NCBI RefSeq assembly: GCF_947503855.1
Contig: NZ_CANNFF010000001.1
Coordinates: forward strand, 62,001-126,000
DNA: 64,000 nucleotides
Reading direction: 5' to 3'
From: an uncultured Polaribacter sp.
Lineage (GTDB): Bacteria > Bacteroidota > Bacteroidia > Flavobacteriales > Flavobacteriaceae
Below are positions 26,327 to 34,750 of the stretch, piece after piece (positions within the stretch are counted from its first letter, which is position 1; every line of letters begins with the position of its first letter). The notes under the pieces were generated by a model. The model saw nothing but the letters and a program-made list of their open reading frames with translations. It ran no database searches and had not been told where the DNA came from. The position numbers and the translations under genes are program-made.

Positions 26327-27901
26327 CTATCTGTATCCATTATTTGTTGGATCTGACTCCAATAACGCTGGGTTTAATTCTAATTCTTGTAAAGGGATAG
26401 GTAATTTAACGTGATAAGGTTTAATATTTACATTTGGCTGCCAGAAACGGTATTCTAAATTTTGTACCACATCTAACAGAATTCCCCATCTAATCAAATC
26501 GTATCTTCTATGACATTCAGCAGCTAATTCCCATTTACGTTCATCATACATCGCTTCTCTAAACTCTTGTTGATTTACACCAGTAATATCCCAATCAGCT
26601 TGATCATCATAAGCTCTCTTCCTAATAGCATGCATATAATTTAAAGCTTTTGCAGTTGGCCCATTTAATTCATTTTCACATTCTGCAGCCATTAAATACA
26701 CATCCCCTAAACGGAAAACCATTCTATTATCTGAGTGATTAAAACGAGGTGAACGATCTAATTCTAAGTTCCAAAATTTAGCCATATATGGAAAAACCAA
26801 ATCAAAGCCTAAATAATTATCTACAATATTTAATTCTCTTCTCTTATCGTTTAAAGGAAACTTCGCTGCAAAATCTTTTGACGCTACTTGCAAACCAGTT
26901 CCATTAAAAGCTTCACCTCTTGCTGCTAAAGCTGCTCCTAAAGCATCTCTCTCATCAGAGTTTTTAGGTTCATCTCTTAAACGAGGGTTAAACATACTTG
27001 GTCTCCAACTATTATTTCCTGCAAAAGATCGTCCTGGGAAAGCTGGATCAAATATTCCTTCTATATCTTTAGCAAAATCTAAAGACCAGATAATTTCTGC
27101 ATTGTACTCATTAAAAGGGTCAAAAACATCATTATAATTAGCCAATAAAGTATGAGGTGATTGATTTATTATTTCTTCACACTTCGTTAAACCTAATTGC
27201 CACTGTTTTTGCTTCATATAAATTTTTGCCATTATTATAGCTGCAGCCCATTTTGAAGCTCTACCACTTTCATTACCTGTATAAGTGTCTTCTAAATTAT
27301 CTTGCGCAAACTGTAAATCTTCTAACGTTCCAGCAATTATAGTAGCTTCATCAGTTCTACCCAATTTACTAATCTCTTCCAGAGTAAGAACTTCTGTATA
27401 ATAAGGTGCAGCTCCCCAAAGGTTTGTTATATGCCAATAACATAATCCTCTGATAAATCTAGTTTCTGCAATAATCTCTGTTCTCACTGCTTGTACACCT
27501 ATATTTTCATTACCTGTAACTCTATCTATAATTACATTTGCATTTAAAATCGTTCTGTAAAGATCTTTCCAAGTATCAGAGACACTCATTTTTTGTACAG
27601 ACACATCTGCTAAAGCCTCATTTAAAGTGTAATTCCCAATAGGTTGCACAAAATTTGCAGCACGATTTGGTTCAATAATATCAGCTCCATTATCGTAAAA
27701 ATGATCTAAACCTACTTGCCCATAAATGGAGTTGTTTTTTAATATAGCATACATCCCTTGGACAGCTTGTCTTGCATCGTTTTCTGAGGCAAAAAAGGTG
27801 TCAGGAGATATTAATGACTTAGGATCTTCTTCTAAAAAGCTTTCACAACTTATACTTGTGAAAACGATGAAGATATATAAGAATATTTTATTTGTTTTCA
27901 T
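26327..27901 (-). CDS. susD: SusD/RagB-family glycan-binding outer membrane lipoprotein
   Basis: The 524-residue protein has a lipobox cysteine C19 ('VFTSISCESFLEEDP') followed by the SusD N-terminal pattern ('SFLEEDPKSLISPDTFF..ENDARQAVQGMYAIL'). Tetratricopeptide-like helices follow ('AETRFIRGLCYWHITNLWG') and the C-terminal block 'FREAMYDERKWELAAECHRRYDLIRWG', all typical of RagB/SusD. It caps the SusC channel at the cell surface and binds the oligosaccharide before import. It lies 11 bp downstream of susC in the same unit. The symbol denotes family membership. The ligand is inferred from the neighbours. Confidence 0.95.
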   Translation of the reverse strand: MKTNKIFLYIFIVFTSISCESFLEEDPKSLISPDTFFASENDARQAVQGMYAILKNNSIYGQVGLDHFYDNGADIIEPNRAANFVQPIGNYTLNEALADVSVQKMSVSDTWKDLYRTILNANVIIDRVTGNENIGVQAVRTEIIAETRFIRGLCYWHITNLWGAAPYYTEVLTLEEISKLGRTDEATIIAGTLEDLQFAQDNLEDTYTGNESGRASKWAAAIIMAKIYMKQKQWQLGLTKCEEIINQSPHTLLANYNDVFDPFNEYNAEIIWSLDFAKDIEGIFDPAFPGRSFAGNNSWRPSMFNPRLRDEPKNSDERDALGAALAARGEAFNGTGLQVASKDFAAKFPLNDKRRELNIVDNYLGFDLVFPYMAKFWNLELDRSPRFNHSDNRMVFRLGDVYLMAAECENELNGPTAKALNYMHAIRKRAYDDQADWDITGVNQQEFREAMYDERKWELAAECHRRYDLIRWGILLDVVQNLEYRFWQPNVNIKPYHVKLPIPLQELELNPALLESDPTNNGYR

Positions 27902-27912
27902 ATCTATGTTTT

Positions 27913-30900
27913 TTAAAAAGTTATATTTAATCCAAATGTTACAACTCTTGGATTTGGGTATTGAGCACTTAAATAACCTTGTGCTATGTTTCCTAGTCCT
28001 GTTCTACCAAAATTACTTGCTTCTGGATCAATTAATCTAGTTTTTGAGAATAACAATAAGTTAGAACCTGACATATAAAAAGTTGCATTTTTTACTCCTT
28101 TTAAAAAGTCCATTTCATCAACTGGGAAATTGTAAGCTAATCTTACTGTTTTAAGACGTAAATGAGATCCATCTTCTACATATTGTGAGTTTGGTGGTGT
28201 ATTTGTTACAGAATCTGCACCTGCTCTTGGGATATCTGATGAAGGATTGCTTACTGTCCAACGATCACGTAAATCACCAAATTTCACAGATTCACCACGA
28301 TTAAAATAATTATTACGCATATTTAAGTTAAATACTTCATTTCCTAAAGTACCCTGAAAGTAAAATGAAAAATCCCAGTTCTTATATGAAAATGAGTTTT
28401 CAAATCCAAAAATTAAATCTGGAAAAGGACTTCCTAAAACTACATTATCTTCAGTTGAAATAATTTTATCTCCATTACGATCTTCAAATCTTGACCCTCC
28501 AACTACTTGAGCTGTTAATCCAGATGCATCAATTTCTGCTTGATTTTTCCATGTTCCTAAGTAGTTAACTCCAGTATATACTGGAACTGATTCTCCTACA
28601 ATTAAACGAGTATTACCAGATCCAATAATTGGATCTACAACAACATCAATAAAGTCTACACCTCCAAGATCTAAAATTTCATTTTTATTTGAAGACAATG
28701 TTACAGTAGAATTCCAATTAAAATTATCTGTTCTAACATTTTTAGTATTCACTAAAAGTTCCCAACCTTTATTTTGAAGAGACCCTACATTTTGCAATTG
28801 ACTTGAAAAACCAGTCTGTCTTGGTATAGTAACATCTAATAATAAATCATCAGTTTTCTTATAGTAATAGTTAAATTCTGTAAAAATTCTACCTTCAAAT
28901 AAAGATGCTTCTAATGCAATGTCAAATGAGTTTGTAGTTTCCCATTTTAAATTTGGATTTGAAGGTCTACCTAATGTTACACCAGGAACCTCTACACCAT
29001 TAAGGGTAGTATTTGCTTCTGTTAAAAGACCAAATGTTCTATAAGGTCCTATTGCTTGATTTCCTGATCTACCCCAACTCGCTCGTAACTTTAAATCTTT
29101 AACAACATCTTGGTTTTCCATAAATTCTTCTTCAGAAATCTTCCAAGCTGCTGCTACAGAAGGGTAAAATTCATATTTGTTCCCTGGAGAAAAACGGGAA
29201 CTACCATCAGTTCTTCCTACTAAAGTAAACAAGTACTTGTCTTTGTAAGTGTAGTTTAATCTTCCAAAAAATGAAGCAATTTGAAAACCAGAGAATGAAC
29301 TACTTACCACAGATCTTGTAGGGTTAGAGAAACCTAGGTTATTAAACCCTGTAACGTCACTAGTTATCCCAGCAGCTTCTGCTAGTACAATTTCTGTAGA
29401 GGCCTTTTGAAAAGAAGCTCCCACAAGCGCTGTAATACTATGATCATCATTTATTTCTGTATTATACTGAATTGTATTTTCATTATTCCAACCAGTGGTG
29501 GCCACAGACCTTACACTAGCAGAACCTCCATCAGGCACATTATCTGCAAGAAAACCTGGTAGTTGACTAGATGTAAATCTATTTTGCTTAGTATTGTTAA
29601 ATTCTGGACTAAATGTTGAACGAATTATCCAGTTTTCTGCTGGTTTATACTCTAAGAAAGCAGTTGCTAATAAGTTATTCGTAAAAGTTTCATTAGTATT
29701 TAATGCTATGGCTGCTAAAGGATTACCAAAAGGAGCCCCTACAACCTCATCACGTCCATTAAATGACCCATCAGCATTATAAGCTGGTTGCGTTCTAAGA
29801 ATACCAAATGCTGCTTGACTGTAGCTAGCCAAAGCATTATCTTGTTCTAATCTAGAATAGTTTATTCTAAATCCAGCTTTTACTTTATCAGATATTTTAA
29901 TATCTAAATTTGATCTAAAAATATATTTTTCTAAACCAGAGCTCTTTACAATACCTTCTTGATTAAAATAATTAAAAGAGTTGTAATAATTAACATTTTC
30001 TGATGCTCCAGAAACAGAAATATCAGCATTATAAATTAATGCAGGTCCTAATACTAAATCAACCCAATCATTATCAGGATAGGTAGAAGGATCGTTAGGA
30101 AATGGAATTGCAGCAGATCTAAAAGCAGCACTTTCATTTGTAAACGCAATTTGTTCTGCTTGACTTAATCTGTCTGGTAATTCAGGTAAAAATTGAATAC
30201 TGTTGTATAAGTTTAAGGTAATTTGGGGTTTTCCACTACCAGTACTTTTCCCACTTTTTGTAGTTACTAATACAACACCGTTTGCCCCTCTAGAACCATA
30301 AATTGCAATAGAAGATGCATCTTTTAAAACCTCAATAGATTTAATATCATTGCTGTTAATATTATTCAAGTTAAAGTTGGTTCCAACCACAATACCGTCT
30401 ATGACCCATAAAGGTTCATTGCTACCAGTAATAGAATTACCTCCACGAACCCTAATAACTGTACCTGCACCTGGAGCACCACTTACTTGTGTTACTTGCA
30501 CCCCAGAAGCTCTACCTTGAAGCGCTTGATCTACACGCGCAACAGGTGTTTGAGTTATACTTTCTGCTTTAATAGTAGAAACTGATCCTGTTAAATCTGA
30601 TTTTCGTTGAGTACCATACCCTATAACAACAATTTCATCCAATTGATTATCAGGCTCTAAACTAATATTTATTATTTTTTGATTACCTACAAGAACTTCT
30701 TTAGCAGCATAACCTACATAAGAAAAAACTAGTGTTGCTCCTGAGCTTACATTAATTGAATATTTTCCGTCAAAATCTGTAGTTGAACCCTTTGATGTTC
30801 CTTTAACCGAAACAGAAGCACCAGGTAGTGGAACTCCTTCTGCTGAAACTGTTCCTGTAATTGTTTGCGCATTTACCATAGCTATTGAAAAGAAACTTAC

Positions 30901-30963
30901 AATAGCGATAAAAAATACACCCTTTAAATTAGGTGGTATTTTTAGTTTAATTTTTAAATCCAT
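27913..30963 (-). CDS. susC: SusC/RagA-family TonB-linked outer membrane transporter
   Basis: The 1016-residue protein has a signal sequence ending 'AMVNAQ', a CarboxypepD_reg-like domain ('TITGTVSAEGVPLPGASVSV', 'TTDFDGKYSI'), a TonB plug with the SusC signature 'IKSIEVLKDASSIAIYGSRG' and a large beta-barrel ending in aromatic 'TFGLNITF'. It imports oligosaccharides through the outer membrane with energy from TonB/ExbBD. No FecR-type anti-sigma domain is present, so regulation is probably by a sensor such as the reg_prop protein. A candidate operator lies 56 bp upstream, and an insertion element begins only about 20 bp beyond that. Confidence 0.95.
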   Translation of the reverse strand: MDLKIKLKIPPNLKGVFFIAIVSFFSIAMVNAQTITGTVSAEGVPLPGASVSVKGTSKGSTTDFDGKYSINVSSGATLVFSYVGYAAKEVLVGNQKIINISLEPDNQLDEIVVIGYGTQRKSDLTGSVSTIKAESITQTPVARVDQALQGRASGVQVTQVSGAPGAGTVIRVRGGNSITGSNEPLWVIDGIVVGTNFNLNNINSNDIKSIEVLKDASSIAIYGSRGANGVVLVTTKSGKSTGSGKPQITLNLYNSIQFLPELPDRLSQAEQIAFTNESAAFRSAAIPFPNDPSTYPDNDWVDLVLGPALIYNADISVSGASENVNYYNSFNYFNQEGIVKSSGLEKYIFRSNLDIKISDKVKAGFRINYSRLEQDNALASYSQAAFGILRTQPAYNADGSFNGRDEVVGAPFGNPLAAIALNTNETFTNNLLATAFLEYKPAENWIIRSTFSPEFNNTKQNRFTSSQLPGFLADNVPDGGSASVRSVATTGWNNENTIQYNTEINDDHSITALVGASFQKASTEIVLAEAAGITSDVTGFNNLGFSNPTRSVVSSSFSGFQIASFFGRLNYTYKDKYLFTLVGRTDGSSRFSPGNKYEFYPSVAAAWKISEEEFMENQDVVKDLKLRASWGRSGNQAIGPYRTFGLLTEANTTLNGVEVPGVTLGRPSNPNLKWETTNSFDIALEASLFEGRIFTEFNYYYKKTDDLLLDVTIPRQTGFSSQLQNVGSLQNKGWELLVNTKNVRTDNFNWNSTVTLSSNKNEILDLGGVDFIDVVVDPIIGSGNTRLIVGESVPVYTGVNYLGTWKNQAEIDASGLTAQVVGGSRFEDRNGDKIISTEDNVVLGSPFPDLIFGFENSFSYKNWDFSFYFQGTLGNEVFNLNMRNNYFNRGESVKFGDLRDRWTVSNPSSDIPRAGADSVTNTPPNSQYVEDGSHLRLKTVRLAYNFPVDEMDFLKGVKNATFYMSGSNLLLFSKTRLIDPEASNFGRTGLGNIAQGYLSAQYPNPRVVTFGLNITF

Positions 30964-31018
30964 AATTTATAATATATTTTATTAAATTTACTGCAAATTA
31001 TTTATTAAAATACTACAT

Positions 31019-31040
31019 ACTATCCTGTACAATTATGTTT
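31019..31040 (-). promoter_or_regulatory. Candidate operator 6 upstream of susC
   Basis: In gene sense the site contains ACATAATTGTACAGGATAGT and starts 56 bp upstream of the susC ATG. It shares the ACAGGATA core and the ACA-n5-GT upstream half with sites 3, 4 and 5. Confidence 0.65.
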
Positions 31041-31059
31041 TTTTTAAGAAATCAAAAAT

Positions 31060-31620
31060 AAACCACTATGGATTTGAAATCCATAGTTTTAAACAAAAGA
31101 ATGAAATTCTTTCATAACATTACTCTAATATCTAGTTGCCTTTTTCTGAATTGGGCTTATCCTTATGATGTTCAAGATATTCCTGAACCATTTCATCAGT
31201 TATCTTACCAGTACTCCAAGCTCCATAACCAACAGCTCAAAAATGCCTACCCCAATACTGCTTATTTAAATTGGGAAATTCCTGCTGTAACATTATTGAT
31301 GAGCGACCTTTCAGCTTCTTTACCAAAACACTTATACTCAAAGATGGAGGAAACTCAACATGCATATGGACATGATCCTTGCTTACAACTCCTTTTAATA
31401 TATGAACATTTTCAGAATTACATATTTGGATTAGTAAATCGCGACATCGATTTTGAACATCGCCTCGCAAAACAGCATATCGGTATTTTGTTGACCATAC
31501 AATATGGCAACTCAAATTGATTATCGAATGTGAATTCCTACGATAGTTTGGCATTCTACAAAACTAAAACATTTATAGAAACTAAAGTAACTGCAATAAA
31601 ATTGCAGGGTTTTAACCTTT
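31060..31620 (-). mobile_element. Degenerate IS200/IS605-family insertion sequence
   Basis: The element contains a damaged TnpA gene flanked by subterminal hairpins in place of terminal inverted repeats. A perfect 10-bp stem lies at 31066-31086 (CTATGGATTT / AAATCCATAG) and a 6-bp stem at 31591-31607 (CTGCAA / TTGCAG). Hairpins at both ends are what this family uses for single-strand transposition. The exact borders cannot be fixed without an empty site. One end lies next to the susC operator and the other next to the receiver gene. Confidence 0.75.
31120..31554 (-). pseudogene. tnpA: IS200/IS605 Y1 transposase TnpA, inactivated by nonsense mutations
   Basis: Residues 1-105 read as a good TnpA ('LSCHIVWSTKYRY', 'KGVVSKDHVHMHVEFPP' with the HxH metal motif, 'QYWGRHF'). 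The frame then meets TGA where the family has Trp, and reads on without a frame change as 'AVGYGAWSTGKITDEMVQEY' then 'LEHHKDKPNSEKGN', a TAG, and 'ILE' before the natural TAA at 31120. The tyrosine in 'MVQEYLEHH' is the expected catalytic nucleophile and lies beyond the first stop, so the truncated 105-residue product should be inactive. The gene needs two in-frame stops restored to be complete. Confidence 0.88.
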
Positions 31621-31623
31621 AAC

Positions 31624-31995
31624 TTGATAATAAAGAAATTAAACATATTAGTTGTTGAAGATGACAATATCAGTTCATTGATTCTGTTAAAAATATTAGA
31701 AGGCAGTGCTAAAACAATACAAACAGTCAAAAATGGATTAGAAGCTGTTGAAGTTTGCAAGAATAACTCAAATTTCGATCTCATATTAATGGATATTAAA
31801 CTACCTGGCCTCAATGGTATAAAAGTGATAAAAAGAATAAGACAATTTAATACAGAGGTAAAAATAATAATACAAACAGCACATGCCTTTGGAAGCTATA
31901 AAGAAAAAGCATTTAAAGCCGGTTGTGATGATTATATTTCTAAACCGATAAAGAAAGAGTTGCTATTTGAAAAAATACAGCAGTGTTTTAGGTAA
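31624..31995 (+). CDS. Orphan response-regulator receiver domain, possibly the tail of a broken hybrid kinase
   Basis: A 123-residue receiver (REC) with nothing else. The acidic pocket is 'VVEDDN', the phosphoacceptor is D57 in 'LILMDIKLPG', the switch Thr is T85 in 'IIIQTAHA' and the Lys is K107 in 'YISKPIKK'. There is no ATG at the start. The only possible start is TTG at 31624, four bases beyond the insertion element. Receivers beginning 'LNILVVEDDNIS' and ending 'LFEKIQQCF' are typical C-terminal modules of hybrid histidine kinases. So this may be the surviving tail of a larger gene cut by the insertion, or a genuine single-domain regulator. Confidence 0.7.
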   Translation: MIIKKLNILVVEDDNISSLILLKILEGSAKTIQTVKNGLEAVEVCKNNSNFDLILMDIKLPGLNGIKVIKRIRQFNTEVKIIIQTAHAFGSYKEKAFKAGCDDYISKPIKKELLFEKIQQCFR

Positions 31996-32113
31996 AAATT
32001 ATTTACTATCGAGGATACGTATAAAACACCCATACTTGTAGCTCACTCAAAATACATAAGAGTTTAATAAGAAATCTGAAAATACTCACAAAATTAAAGG
32101 TTAGCAAAAATTT

Positions 32114-32653
32114 CTAAAAAAACGAAAATCCTAAGCCAAAAGAAACGCTATCTAATCGATTATTTTCAAAACCTGCAATCCCTTTTCTATGAAAATCGAT
32201 TCTAACAATGGTATTCCATCGTTTTTCTCCTGCAATTTGAAAACCTAAACCTAAACCATAATAATTACCATCTGGATAACCTGAAGAAGGTGTCCACATT
32301 TTTCCATATCTAACTTCTGTAAAAAAAGCATCATCATCTTTTTCTACAATATTAAACCTTAAACCACCATAAGTAGGAAAAGCATCTACAGCATAATTAA
32401 AATGAAAATCATAGCCAGCATTAAAACTTATGGCAACTCTTTTTTTAAACTCGTACCCAAAGCCTATTCTAAAAAAAAGTGCAGCTGGTTCTAAGAGTCC
32501 TTCTCCATCATCTGTATCAAAAAGAGTATAGTTTTCGTTAATTCCCAGAGTAAAATTAAAATCTCCTGTAATAAAAGGTTTTCCTAATTTTTCTTGAGAA
32601 ACAAAATTTTGTAAAGTGCAAAAAAGAATAATAGTAATAGTAATATTTTTCAT
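32114..32653 (-). CDS. Small outer membrane beta-barrel protein, function unknown
   Basis: The 179-residue protein has a signal peptide (to about residue 19, 'LQNFVSQ') and alternating beta strands rich in Gly and aromatics ('FFRIGFGYEFKKRVAISFNAGYDFHFNY', 'YYGLGLGFQIAG'), ending in Phe ('GLGFSFF') as outer membrane barrels do. It resembles the small 8-strand barrels common in Flavobacteriaceae. No specific function is recognised. It is divergent from tsaC and probably transcribed alone. Confidence 0.75.
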   Translation of the reverse strand: MKNITITIILFCTLQNFVSQEKLGKPFITGDFNFTLGINENYTLFDTDDGEGLLEPAALFFRIGFGYEFKKRVAISFNAGYDFHFNYAVDAFPTYGGLRFNIVEKDDDAFFTEVRYGKMWTPSSGYPDGNYYGLGLGFQIAGEKRWNTIVRIDFHRKGIAGFENNRLDSVSFGLGFSFF

Positions 32654-32728
32654 GAGTTCATATTTTTAATGCAATTAACCAAAAACTATTCCATTTATTT
32701 AAAATAATTGTAATTTCGCATCAAAGTT

Positions 32729-33685
32729 ATGAGCATTATTTCTAAAGACATACAAAAAGCTGTTCAATTATTAACTAACGAGCAGTTGGTAGCAATACCC
32801 ACAGAAACTGTGTATGGTTTAGCAGGAAATATTTTTAGCGAAAAAGCCATCAATAGCATTTTTTCAACTAAAAAAAGGCCTTTTTTTAATCCGTTAATTG
32901 TACATATTCCTTCTGTAGAATTTTTAGAAAATGTGGTTACACACATTCCTAAAAAAGCAAAATTATTAGCAGATGCTTTTTGGCCTGGTTCTATGACTTT
33001 GGTTTTAAAGAAGAACCGTAAAATACCTGATTTAATTACAGCTGGCAAAGATACTGTTGCTGTTCGTGTACCAAATCATCCTGTAACTTTATCACTTTTA
33101 CGACAGTTATCTTTTCCTTTAGCTGCACCAAGTGCAAATCCTTTTGGTAGTATTAGCCCTACAAAACCAAGTCATGTAGAAAATTATTTTAAAAATGACA
33201 TTCAAATGGTTTTAGATGGCGGTGCCTGTAAAAACGGAATTGAATCTACCATTATTGGTTTCGAAAATGAGGAACCTATTATTTATAGGTTAGGTGCTTT
33301 ACCTCTAGAAGATATAGAAGCAGTAGTTGGCAAAATAGCTATCAAAAATAAAAAGGAACAAAACCCTGAAGCTCCTGGAATGTTAGCCAGACATTATGCT
33401 CCAAAAACCAAAACTTTTTTGGTAAATGATGTTTTGAGTGAACTTAAAAAACATCCGAATAAAAAAATTGGTGTATTGGTTTTTAAAGATTCTATTAACA
33501 ATGATAGTGTAACCGAAATTATTTTATCTGAAAAAGGCGTTATGCAAGAAGCAGCCTCTAATTTGTATAATTCTTTACACTTATTAGACACCTATCATTT
33601 AGATGTAATAATAGCAGAACGTTTTCCAGAAAATGGCTTAGGAACTTCTATAAACGATCGTTTGCAACGTGCTACTTTTGCTTAA
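32729..33685 (+). CDS. tsaC: Threonylcarbamoyl-AMP synthase, long Sua5 type
   Basis: The 318-residue protein has an N-terminal YrdC domain (about 10-190: 'GQLVAIPTETVYGLAGN'-like start, 'SMTLVLKK', 'VAVRVPNHP', 'LAAPSANPFGSISPT') and a C-terminal Sua5 domain (about 215-318). The linker contains 'NPEAPGMLARHYAPKTKTFLV', the Sua5 hallmark. It makes threonylcarbamoyl-AMP from threonine, bicarbonate and ATP for the t6A37 modification of ANN-decoding tRNAs. A -10-like TAATTTCG lies at 32711-32718, leaving a leader of only a few bases. Confidence 0.95.
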   Translation: MSIISKDIQKAVQLLTNEQLVAIPTETVYGLAGNIFSEKAINSIFSTKKRPFFNPLIVHIPSVEFLENVVTHIPKKAKLLADAFWPGSMTLVLKKNRKIPDLITAGKDTVAVRVPNHPVTLSLLRQLSFPLAAPSANPFGSISPTKPSHVENYFKNDIQMVLDGGACKNGIESTIIGFENEEPIIYRLGALPLEDIEAVVGKIAIKNKKEQNPEAPGMLARHYAPKTKTFLVNDVLSELKKHPNKKIGVLVFKDSINNDSVTEIILSEKGVMQEAASNLYNSLHLLDTYHLDVIIAERFPENGLGTSINDRLQRATFA

Positions 33686-33687
33686 AA

Positions 33688-34051
33688 TTATCTTACAAAT
33701 CTGTAGGTAGCTTTTATTAAAAAGGTATCTTGTGCTGGTGCATCAAAAACTTGTCTACTAATACTTTCTGTTAAAGAATCGTTTACGTTTTGTAAGCCAG
33801 AAGAGCCTCTTGCCCAAACTAAAAACAATTCAGAACCTGGTATATATTCCCATCTTACAACTAAATTAGTTTGTAATTGTGTAAATGAAAAATCTAGCAT
33901 CTTCATTAATTTTACCATCTATTATTGGTTGTTTAACCAATCTTTTAGTGGTATAAATCCTTTTTGGAATTTTAGATAAAGTTTCCTCTTGTACATAAAC
34001 AGAAAAAACGATGAATAGGGTATAAAAAGTTAGTAAAGTAAAAGTTTTCAT
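33688..34051 (-). pseudogene. Remnant of a DUF5916 / CBM9-like protein with the middle deleted
   Basis: The first part, from the ATG at 34051, reads a signal peptide and 'KRIYTTKRLVKQPIIDGKIN', the start of a CBM9-like domain, to 'NEDA'. A switch to the +1 frame at about 33900 gives 'FSFTQLQTNLVVRWEYIPGS' and 'ELFLVWARGSS', which are the closing beta strands of DUF5916 barrel proteins, ending 'FLIKATYRFVR'. The full protein would be about 700-850 residues, and only about 50 N-terminal and 65 C-terminal residues remain. It is not two genes but one gene after an internal deletion that also shifted the frame. Confidence 0.82.
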
Positions 34052-34206
34052 TGATTTTTTTTGGGTTGTTTTAATCGTTGAAAAAAGAGATTATAGGCAT
34101 CTGTATATAGAAGTGCAAAATTAACTTTCTATTCTCTTAACAATATGTTAATTATTTACCAAAAAAGAAAAGCTAGTATTTTTATAAAAATATTTCTAAA
34201 AGTCTA

Positions 34207-34237
34207 TTTGTCAATAAAATAAATAATAGTACATTTG
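34207..34237 (+). promoter_or_regulatory. Promoter of rplM-rpsI
   Basis: A flavobacterial promoter: -35 TTTG at 34207-34210 and -10 TACATTTG at 34230-34237, 19 bp apart. It leads to a leader of about 50 bases before the rplM ATG at 34295. Confidence 0.85.
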
Positions 34238-34294
34238 CACTCCTTTTTTAAGGAAAATGAAATTATTAATTGAACAAAAACTAATAGTGTAATT

Positions 34295-34750
34295 ATGAAC
34301 ACATTAAGTTACAAAACAGTATCAGCTAACAGCGCTACCGTAAACAAGGAGTGGGTTTTAGTTGATGCGGACGGGCAAACGTTGGGTCGTCTAGCTTCTA
34401 AAATAGCAAAGCTAATTAGAGGTAAATACAAGCCAAATTATACTCCTCACGTAGATTGTGGAGACAACGTGGTTATTATCAACGCAGAAAAAATTGTTTT
34501 AACTGGTAACAAATGGAGAGACAAATCTTACATTCGTCACACAGGGTATCCAGGAGGGCAAAGATCGTTAACTGCAACAGAAATGTTTGAGAAAGATCCT
34601 ACAAGATTAATCGAAAAAGCAGTAAAAGGAATGTTACCAAAAAACACTTTAGGTAGCGCTTTATTTAGAAACTTGTATGTATATGCAGGTACAGAGCACA
34701 AACAAGCAGGTCAAGAACCTAAAGCTATTAACCTTAACGATTATAAATAA
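34295..34750 (+). CDS. rplM: 50S ribosomal protein L13
   Basis: 151 residues, the family's usual length. It carries 'WVLVDADGQTLGRLAS', 'HVDCGDNVVIINAEKIVLTG' and 'MLPKNTLGSALFRNLYVYAG', all standard L13 blocks. It binds 23S rRNA early in large-subunit assembly. The stop overlaps the start of rpsI by one base (TAATG), so the pair is translationally coupled, as in most bacteria. Confidence 0.98.
   Translation: MNTLSYKTVSANSATVNKEWVLVDADGQTLGRLASKIAKLIRGKYKPNYTPHVDCGDNVVIINAEKIVLTGNKWRDKSYIRHTGYPGGQRSLTATEMFEKDPTRLIEKAVKGMLPKNTLGSALFRNLYVYAGTEHKQAGQEPKAINLNDYK

Noticed and set aside
31068-31520. A 150-residue plus-strand frame across the insertion element
   Set aside because: It runs opposite to a clearly recognisable TnpA sequence and resembles no protein.
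33688-34051. Two separate small genes on the minus strand
   Set aside because: The two frames are the two ends of one DUF5916-like protein joined with a frame change, so they are treated as one pseudogene.
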